The position numbers and the translations under genes are program-made. The notes under the pieces were generated by a model, which was given only the letters and a program-made list of their open reading frames with translations, searched no databases and was not told where the DNA came from. This document shows positions 55,216 to 64,000 of a stretch of 64,000 bases of DNA, piece by piece. Each line of letters opens with the position of its first letter. The first letter of the stretch is position 1. The DNA comes from Antedon bifida (lineage: Eukaryota > Echinodermata > Crinoidea > Comatulida > Antedonidae), in the NCBI GenBank assembly GCA_963402885.1, contig OY727094.1, positions 31,374,501-31,438,500 of the forward strand. Direction: 5' to 3'.

Positions 55216-55373
55216 AAAGCTCTCTCTACACTATCCAACTTCATGTAACAAAAAATGTGATGTGCCCATATATGGACATGATGTTATAACACTACCATAT
55301 TTGGGCATATAACTACCATATTTGGGCACATCACACTTTTTTGTCAAACTGGTTTGATAGTGTAGACAGGGAG
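55216..55373. mobile_element. MITE-1 copy (intergenic)
   Basis: Left arm AAAGCTCTCTCTACACTATC, right arm GTTTGATAGTGTAGACAGGG. It has CCATATATGG and two CCATATTTGG sites. A stray GTGTAGACAGAGC at 55417-55429 may be part of a second right end. Confidence 0.85.
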
Positions 55374-58300
55374 TTGTAAAATAAGAGGAGATATCTCGAA
55401 GTTTGTTTCTTTTCTGGTGTAGACAGAGCGTACAAGGTTGATACAATACCGTAGTTACGCAGATTTAATTCACGTCGACGTTACGACGACGGAATCCTTA
55501 CAAAAGCATTTACCAATACTGTGTCGTAGTAAACGACACTTTTGATATGAAACGCCAAAGTATCACTCAGTAGTTTGTATTTTAGGCGTTCCATACTGTT
55601 GTTGTTTGTGCAACATTTCAAAGGTGAATGACATATTTTGTTACCACAAAATATGAAATAATATCGCGAGTTTCACCTCATTTGACGTAAAGGAAGTTGT
55701 ACATAAATTTATTACTGTTCTCATCCGGAAAATGAAAATACCAAATCGACGTTTTTGGAACGATTGATGTGCGACGGCATAACATTATTTGCAAAATGAA
55801 AGTAAATAAAAACAGTAAATTAATTTGATTTGATGTATTTATAGAATAATGCTGTACATTATTTGTGTGATTGACAAATAATTAAATTACTCGTGGGTGG
55901 AAGAAATCGCCACTCTTACAGTTCATGAAAAGTTCGAATTCTTTGTGAAACAACGAGTGAAGAGACACGGAGGAGGAGGTTCACTGGCACATACAAAATA
56001 AAATATTCACTTAAAACTGTTATGGACAAATTTTATGTATGCCTATATTTTTAGACTAAATTGTTAAAAAATAATTATAAATGTATAATTTTATAATAAA
56101 TAGAAGAACTTTACCAATTTGCTGCGAAAATTCGTTTCTATAAAATTATGAAATACCATTGAGTTCGATTCATGTTAGTACGGGTAAAAAAAAGTACAGT
56201 GGGTCACTACACTCGACCTATTTAAGCCAATAAGTCTACTCGAGTAAACCGAAAGGCACGATCAATCGTCTGTTATCTTACGGGGGAAAAGCCTCTTCGG
56301 TCGGCCGCCGTCTCACACATGGTGGCTAGCCTAAGCCTACTCTTGATTTTAATACGATTATAATGTCTTATAAGTGTCTTTTTGTTTCCTACCGCGTGAC
56401 ACGTACCGCCACCGTTTACTCAAGAATTTAAAACATAATTCTAAGTCGTAAAATGTTAAGTAAACGTTGAGCTTTAGTTAAGTGCTTAAGACGAGAGGCG
56501 ATGTAGATAAAAGCGTCCGACATTCTCCATCATATCTCTATATTTTCAAAATTATTAATTTTTTAAGAAAACACCATTAAAAATAATCCCCAAAAAACCC
56601 AAAATATCAAACCGCTGTTAAAAGAAAAGTGACGAATATATTGTTTTGTAACAGATCATGTAGGCTCCAAATTTAGAAAGAATGCGATTGAGGTAGGAGG
56701 AATCATGGTTTAGATTTACCTTTGATGAATAAGAATACGATGAAATGAAGTAAAAAGTTACCACAATACATTGGATGAGTAGAATCTTGCAATGGAATGT
56801 GCCATTAGACCGGATTCCGGGTAATATAACGGGAAGATGTGTATTGTTGTCAATAGATAAAGGAAATATAGATAATTATCTATAGGCCCTACATTCTATT
56901 TTAATTCCAACTAGGCGATTCAACGGATGTTTTGCATCTGTAGAATCATAATTACTAGGCTACTAGGTCTAAAATATATCTATGTATTTGCGAGTTATTG
57001 GTATTTGCTGTGGCCTATATCTGAGAGTTAAGCTAAGCTAAACCCACTAGGGAACATTCAAGACTACTAATAGTATACTGAATTCGGCGGAAATACACTT
57101 ATTTACAGCTTAACACACTGAATGATAACTGTTCCTATTGTTTTGTTAATAGATTCTCACTCCTTTTTCCACACATGCCACTGTGACGTCATCATCATTA
57201 CTCTGACCTTGGCTTGTATATGACGTATTAATGCCCGTTGCTGCTTTACTGTTTGTGAATATTGTAATTAAACAATGATTATAATTCACCCATTTATACC
57301 CTGACCCAATTTCTTTATGTGTATATTTATTCACATTCATTTGGATCACCCTAGCCTTGTTTGATCACATTTTTATAATTTAATGTTAATTAATGATTTA
57401 AATCAGTCCGTTGTGATTTGTGGATCGTTTGAGAAGTTACGTTATAATAATAATAAATTATTTGGAGTTTACACTTTTACAACAGTGGCACTCAACCAAA
57501 TGGAAGGTGCATCCAACAAAATAATTATACAAAATAAAACATGATATAGTAAACAACAATTACAATAAAAAGTCGAGATGATTGTTGGATGCTGAATGTT
57601 TTATATTTTAGGTGTTGCCCGTGAAAAATCAGCGGATCTCGTAATCATGTCTAGCGACAATAAACATTCTGGCGTATCGTGTCTATCGACGGCAACAGCC
57701 ACGTAACACAAAACTCTTAATATTAACCCTCTAACTCTCACTATACTACAGTATCATATGGGATGAAGATTGTTATTAGAAGACACGATACTGTAGAATG
57801 TGTATTGTCGCTAGACATGATACCGCTCGTATATCGGCTAGAAAAAACTACGGTTAGGCACCTTTAAATGTATATGATCTGCGCACTCAATTTCAAAACA
57901 TAAAATCTATTTCATCCTCGTACTTTTGAAGATGAAAAATACAGTAACTGAAAAAACGTTGTTTTTTTTCTCTTTTGTGGCGCAAACACCACTTTTATTC
58001 ACATTGTTTCCGGAAAGACATATTATTATCGTTATTTTTAGCTTTAATATCCCATTAGATTATATTTCGTTTATTCGATCGGCTTACGAGTGATTCAACC
58101 CGCCAATAAAATCAGGCTCACAGTATGTAAACACAATATTGTTTGTATATGTGTATCCATTTATAGAATATTGATTAATATTTTTTTTTTATTGATGTCC
58201 ATTATTAATTTGTTTACTTTAAAAGATAACATTTTAATAACCAATGGATATAAGTTATCAAGATCATGATTATTAATTGTCATACTCATTATCATCGTCA

Positions 58301-60714
58301 TCTTCACTTCCGATACTTTCTCTCTCATCACTATTCTGGCTGATCAATCATCATTCCTCAATAACTATATCAAAACATCAAAATTAAAGGTGGTCTGGTC
58401 ATGACAGTGAAAATCGTCAAACCACCGTAGTACAGTTGACTGACAACTATCCCTGACCCCAGCAATTGCGGTATCAGACAAACACATTCTTTCATTTCCT
58501 CATTTCGTATCCCAAAAGAAACTAACGAAATTCTCAATGTTTCAATTAACCCATGTAAATAAATAAATAAATAACAAAATACAACAAGTTACTGATAAAT
58601 CAAGCAATGTCATTGTATCTATTAATTTCTGCTGTTATATGTAAACAAAGCGTTTTGTTTACAATCGTGTAGTATCGACAGGCATTTCCGTTATCGATTC
58701 GTTTTCGGCCAGAATCGGAAATAATCGTGTGATATTTGTCACTTGAGCAGTCATTGGATAATAAACAGGTAGACGTCAATGAATTATTCCCACATTGTAT
58801 TTTGTATTTAATGTTTTTCTACAAATATTCTGATTACTGTGACTGGAGTATCGTACCAATGTCACAACAACATGTTGTATTAGGCCCATAACTTAGTGTC
58901 ACGTCGATGGTAAATAACAGTTTTATCGTATGTTATTATTCCAAAATTATTTTCCATTGGCTGTCTTTTTTCCCCAGATTTTAACCTCCTTTTGTTTTTT
59001 TTCCGCCAATCCTTAGTATAATGCTAAAGTGCAGTAGATGGATATTTCAGTATGTTCGTATTTCTGCTCGTTTGAAGGCCTATTTAGACAGTCTAGGCTG
59101 AAGTTTAAGTGGGCCTATTTTTTGGAAAATCATGCAAAATTAATCATCTGAAATATTAATTCTTTAAAATATATTATATAATAACTTTTCCTATATACAA
59201 TTGAGTTGAAAATTTGAAATGTGAAAACACACTGTTCGTTTTCAAAAAAAGTTTTCTGACGGTATATTGCAGAGGGCGGTATACCAATTGACAATTTCCT
59301 TTTCGAAGCCTTTCTTATAGGCCTAACCCTTCCTTTGGACATTTTAAGAAGACGCACCTTAATCAGTTAATCCCGCTTAGGGACACTTTGCTAGGTCCAG
59401 AAGGCGTCCCCTTAAGAGTTGAATACCGGGCAGTTAAACTTTTTTTTTAAATCAATAAAAATAATAAGTTAAATACAGCGCATGGAAGGTTCAACTATAA
59501 GACTATATATATTTAGGCTTGTCACAAAAAAACCCCAAAATTAAATGAAGGATGAACGCTGGCTAACCCCTCAAAAGTTCACTGTAATGTTATGCTTTAA
59601 AGTGTGCAGCTGTTGATGATCTATGTTTAGGTTGTTGAAAGATATCAAACATTTTACCAGTAAACACCGAAACCGTAAGTGACCACCATCTACTAGAGAT
59701 TAACACATGCGCACAAATGTAGATTACATGTCGTGAATACGTGTGCCAACTTTCAACGAATAGAAGGCGATGTTTACGGTTATCGAACTTTTTTTAAATT
59801 GCGAATTTAAGTGCGTTTAGTTAAACAAAAAAGCTACGTCCATTATCAGGTAACAAGATACTCCAGGTTATGCAACCGACGGCCGGAAATCTAAAATCCC
59901 CGAAGATTCAGAAAAATGTTACGATAGTGATGAAGAATGTCGTGGTGACGGAACGCGTAACCGAAGTCGTTTTTTAATTAATTTTATTTATCTCCACAGG
60001 ACACTGACCTCAGTAAAAAAAAATGTTAAAATTAGTTTGTTTTTTTTTACAAAATAAAATCGTATGTCTAAATAGGTTATTAGGCCAAAAGTGTATTGCA
60101 TCTTCTTCTTAGGCGGTCAACTGTAACATCAAGTACTTTACCGTTGCGCAACTTAAATTCAGAAGATTATGTTAGTGCAGCTTACCTTTTTACTAAACAA
60201 TGTGCGCAACGTGTAGGCCTACTTTGAAGATTTGTTGGTTAAATGAGAACCGATTTGAAGGCTCCTTTCCCGGGTGCATCCTTTGCTCGTCCCAGGCCAG
60301 CCATCAGCCACGCGTCGACTCCGTTTCTTACCATACACAACATGCCTTCACTCTCTGCTAACACACTATCTTCACGTGACCATAACAGTTATGTAAAACT
60401 GTTTTTTGTTATATTTATATAGATCAAATACACGATTTATGTATTTTCCTTAACGTATAATGCTATATAACACTCCGAATACAATTTCCTAAGTCCGTAT
60501 GTTTATTATTTCTATAGTAATTATGAAATATATTTTGTCTAATGTTTTAAAAAAAAATCGTAATAAAAAAACCAAATTCGTTATAATATGAATAAATAAT
60601 GATAAATAGATAGATGATTTTATTAAGGAACAAATATAACAATCAAAAATACAAATTTGTATACAACTTTTAAACATTTTAAATCATAGCTTGGATTTTG
60701 ATTTTTAATTTCTT

Positions 60715-60868
60715 CTGGACCCCAATGGAAATAAGTATTTTACTTTTTTGAGATATCCTTTTAACTCGAGTCTTACTGTTGTAGGCCTACCGATTTTTTA
60801 ATTGTTTTAAATTGTTGTATGTCTATTTGTGTGACTCTGGTTAATAAAGTAAATCAATCAATCAATAA
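60715..60868 (+). mobile_element. Solo LINE 3' end, copy 1
   Basis: GGACCCCAATGGAAATAAGT and TTTACTTTTTTG match the 3' UTR of the intact LINE (47706-47737). The end is AATAAAGTAAATCAATCAAT. Only the last ~150 bases are present. Confidence 0.75.
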
Positions 60869-60890
60869 ACAAAAACTAAAATCAGTAAAA

Positions 60891-61036
60891 TGGAACCCAA
60901 TTGAAATAAGTATTTTACTTTTTTGAGATCCTTTTAGCTCGAGTCTTACTGTTGTACTGATTTTTTTTATTATTTTATATATTATATTGTATGTATTTGT
61001 GTGACTTAATAAAGTAAATCAATCAATCAATCAATG
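60891..61036 (+). mobile_element. Solo LINE 3' end, copy 2
   Basis: It starts TGGAACCCAATTGAAATAAG and ends AATAAAGTAAATCAATCAAT like copy 1, which it follows by about 20 bases. The shared CTCGAGTCTTACTGTTGTA shows the two are closely related. Confidence 0.75.
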
Positions 61037-61600
61037 AACAAAAAAAATCAATAAATGAAATCAGTAAAATGGAGAATGGATTAGTAAGAATTCCAGGGCC
61101 AATAAATTAAAAACTATGTGTCGATTATTTTGCAATCTTTAGGTCAACGTTTTCCCCATTATTTTAACCCAGTCAAATTATTTTGATAGTCGTATTTTAA
61201 GCTCCATTTTCCCTCTTGTTAGGCACGAATAGATGCATTTTGTTTATATGAACTTTTATCAAACTCGCAAAAAGCTTATTAACTGACAGATTTGGCACCT
61301 TTCTTTAAATTTGATCCTTCGACGTCGAGGTAAACGAAGTTTAAAGAGGGGCCTCTCAAGGGTTGGCAAACATTTTTCGGAAAGGGTAAAAGCAGAAAGG
61401 GTAAACCAATGAAATATTTTTACATAATATCTTTTATTGCGAAGATTTATCTATCTTTGTTCTTGTTCTTATTCTTTATTGCCAATCAACAACAACAAAT
61501 AACAAACAACTAGAAAGTAAGTGGCAGGAAACACAAAAGGTAACTAAATCCCTTGACAAGAGCCTGTGAATCCTTTTACCAAGTAAGACAAGTGATAACA

Positions 61601-61646
61601 CGATCAATCAATCAATCGATCAATCAGTTGATCGATCGATTTATTT
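61601..61646 (-). mobile_element. Possible LINE 3' tail (minus), GATC/AATC repeats
   Basis: The plus strand reads CGATCAATCAATCAATCGAT through TTGATCGATCGATTTATTT. On the minus strand this is AAATAAATCGATCGATCAAC then AATC-type repeats, similar in form to the other LINE tails. A plain microsatellite is the alternative. Confidence 0.35.
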
Positions 61647-62534
61647 CATTTAAAGTCAAAAGAACTGATAGGGTCAGTATAGAAGCATGCTTTACAGTCC
61701 CTACAAAACATTAAGAAATAGTAGTAGAGGTCAATACTTTATTATTAGTTTTTCATTGGAAATATACACAGTAAACTCAATCACAATGTTTTTTTGCAAA
61801 ATTAGTCAAATAAAAAGAAGTGATCTTTCTTGTTATGTATCTCCTAAGTACCTATTTTACCTTAATATAGGCCGAATTGACTTAAAATGAAAGAGATTTG
61901 AACGAAAACAGTTATGTTAACATACAAAAATTAAAGTTTATATTCATCAAATCGCTATTAAGTATTATGCGGTAGCTAATTTGAAATATTATTTTCCGTA
62001 AATAAACAAAAACTTTGTTTCGATGGATTTAATTTGTGTTTATTAAATTGAATCCAACTAAAGGCGGTCGCAGTCAAATCATATTAGGCCTATATATTGT
62101 ATATACAGTAAACCAAAGACTTGTTAATAAGTTAATTAAATTACTGTCCACATGTTGTCGAGCCCGATGCAATCAATTGACTGTTGTATTAATGTAAGAG
62201 AATGGCAGTGTCTTCCACCACAACGGAATGTATTGAACCCTTGCGGCCGCCGAGTCCACCCCCAAACATTTACCGCAAAAATTCAGCGGCATTATGCCGA
62301 GCGCAGTAGCCCGTGTACTCCCCGGGGTGAGGCAGCGTACTTTTTACCAACCCCGACTCCCATAGAGATTTACGTTATCACGTCATTTAATTAATGCCTC
62401 AATCGGAAATTGTTTAATCTGGTATGGACTGGAATGCGGATACAGGTTTATGATGACAAAATAAATTGATGTTTTTGTGTATTTTTTAGTAACAGGTGGA
62501 AATTCATATTTATGAATATTTTAATATAATTGCA

Positions 62535-62645
62535 TCATGTCACCACATCAGAAGTGGTCGTAGGTTTGAATCCGGCCAGAGGACTACACTTCGGTTCCTA
62601 GATGGGCGTGAAAACTACACACAATACACAAGCTACGGATCATCA
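62535..62645 (+). mobile_element. tRNA-derived SINE-like fragment
   Basis: A B-box-like GGTTTGAATCC lies at 62562-62572, followed by CTAGATGGGCGTGAAAACTA. The A-box side is degraded, so the call rests on the B-box and its following sequence. Confidence 0.4.
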
Positions 62646-63588
62646 AAGTCGATTTCGACGCTTTGTTGTTGTTTTTTTGTGTAAGTTTGTTATTAAGTAG
62701 GCCTATTTAGTATGAATAATATGAGATTTTGTTTATGGCATTTTGTAATTAAAGATAAATGAATTATCAAATCACCTACGTCCGTACTCGGTGCATTTAG
62801 TTGAAACATAGTGGAAACCAATATTTATGCTATTTTCGTTCCGTTCGAATTCTCCTAATAATTGTACAGGCCTATCACATATAGGCTACTACTAATTGGT
62901 TTATTCTTAAAGGCGATTATTACACATACCCACGAACGTTATAACAAAACACTGCTGTTGAAGAAACGTTGGTAGGCCTACATCGTTCACTTTTAATGTC
63001 GTGGTTCAAATCATGCTACATACTGCCCCATCGTTGATAAACAATTAATGAAGTTTTTTTTCTTTCAAGACCTACTTTTTAAGGCATTACTGCAACACTA
63101 AAAATTATATGAAAACTGTTTATAGCAATTTATAGTTTATACGTGAATCGAGAAAACTTGAATTAGATTCCCAATGTTGCGATGGTCCAGGAATCGGTAA
63201 TTTAATTTTTACATTTATCAACTCTCAAGGACATAGACACAAATCACAGGCCGACTAGACATGTTGTTGATGATTACACAATATCCATGGTAGTCTATTT
63301 GAACTATCGTTCATGGAATTATAATTTTAATCTTAAATAAAATATACAATGCGATAACATATGACTTTAAATGTCATTTTAGTGAAATACCAGTTGCATG
63401 AAACAGTTCAAGTCGGTATAATGCGAAAATTAATGATGAAATTAAGAAAAATGGGACAAAAAGATTAACATCTTCAATTCTCGCAACAAACGAGGAAAAA
63501 CGATCCCTCTGTTGGGTTGAACAAAAACATACATCCCTGACATCTAACCTTTAAAATTGTATCACGAATTGAATTTAATCAATTTGAT

Positions 63589-63740
63589 TTACCGATATTA
63601 ATTATTTGTTGTATAGCTTTAAAATTGTCGAAGAAAAGAAGCATGTCTTTCTGAGCCTCAACCTTGGAAATGAAAGTATTCGGGGCTATTGCCAAACAAG
63701 TCACTGGACACAATCCAACATAACCAAGGTCAGTTGCAAG
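63589..63740 (-). other. Coding-like stretch on the minus strand, unrecognised
   Basis: One minus frame reads through a balanced composition (ATDLGYVGLCPVTCLAIAPN and FFDNFKAIQQIINI) and meets a possible donor (ATATCG then GTAAATC) near 63589. No good acceptor is visible upstream in gene direction. It could be an exon of a gene outside the window or a chance frame. Confidence 0.25.
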
Positions 63741-63928
63741 ATCAAATGAAGCAGAAAAGATTTTTATGTTTTTTTTATATAGATACAAGTGCACGTTTTC
63801 TCCATTTCCCCAGCCGTCCGTTCCCAGACGTTCTGTTTTTACGTGATGTGACCTTGTTGCGTTGGAAGTTTAGAAAAGTTCAACAAAGAAGTTAAAATTT
63901 TGGGGCCTATAAAGAAAACAAAACATCT

Positions 63929-64000
63929 AAAGCTCTGTCTACACTATCAAACTGTATGTGACAAAAAAAAGTGTGACGTGCGCATATATTGACACGATGA
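63929..64000. mobile_element. MITE-1 copy, cut by the window end
   Basis: It begins TAAAGCTCTGTCTACACTAT and continues into GTGACAAAAAAAAGTGTGACG. The right half lies outside. Confidence 0.8.

Larger units (their letters stand above)
54663..63928. other. Intergenic region right of the SLC27A gene
   Basis: No exon with family similarity was found. It contains a MITE-1 copy (55216-55373), GC-rich patches near 56280-56400 and 60240-60390, two solo LINE 3' ends (60715-61036), a GATC-rich tail (61601-61646), a GC island (62150-62395), a SINE-like head (62535-62645) and one coding-like minus stretch (63589-63740). Confidence 0.55.

Overview
The window is eukaryotic nuclear DNA, AT-rich, with split genes using GT-AG introns and with introns and intergenic DNA packed with short inverted-repeat elements. 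Protein similarity to vertebrate SART3, SEPTIN2 and SLC27A2, a LINE carrying a 2A-like motif of the kind known from sea urchin, amphioxus and cnidarian elements, and a strong excess of the palindrome AGGCCT suggest a marine invertebrate deuterostome, most likely an echinoderm. The phylum is an inference; the family assignments come from recognised motifs.

Layout. (1) 209-10370, plus strand: 20 exons of SART3, the U4/U6 snRNP recycling factor, with its N-terminal ~110 residues lying before the window. (2) 11382-26992, plus: a complete 12-exon SEPTIN2-type septin (360 aa). (3) 32928-50209, minus: a complete 9-exon SLC27A2-type very-long-chain acyl-CoA synthetase / fatty acid transport protein (629 aa), convergent with the septin, with a possible TATA promoter and non-coding first exon near 54.5-54.66 kb. 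(4) 44242-47571, plus, inside and antisense to intron 1 of the SLC27A gene: an intact 1109-aa CR1/L2-group LINE polyprotein (2A-like motif, PHD finger, endonuclease, reverse transcriptase). (5) 27.5-32.9 kb and 50.2-64.0 kb: intergenic DNA with minisatellites, MITEs, solo LINE 3' ends and a few unexplained GC-rich islands.

Accessory structure is rich. At least three MITE families occur: MITE-1 (about 100-170 bp, 16 copies or pieces, nearly all in the SART3 and septin introns, most carrying CArG-like SRF sites), MITE-2 (about 330 bp, four copies, two ending just before SART3 splice acceptors) and MITE-3 (about 150 bp, CCAAT-rich). One hAT-type MITE with an 8-bp target duplication, one pogo-like MITE, several tRNA-derived SINE heads and many minisatellites complete the picture. 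No functional link between the three host genes is evident; they are ordinary neighbours. All splice sites were read by eye and checked only for phase continuity and family similarity.
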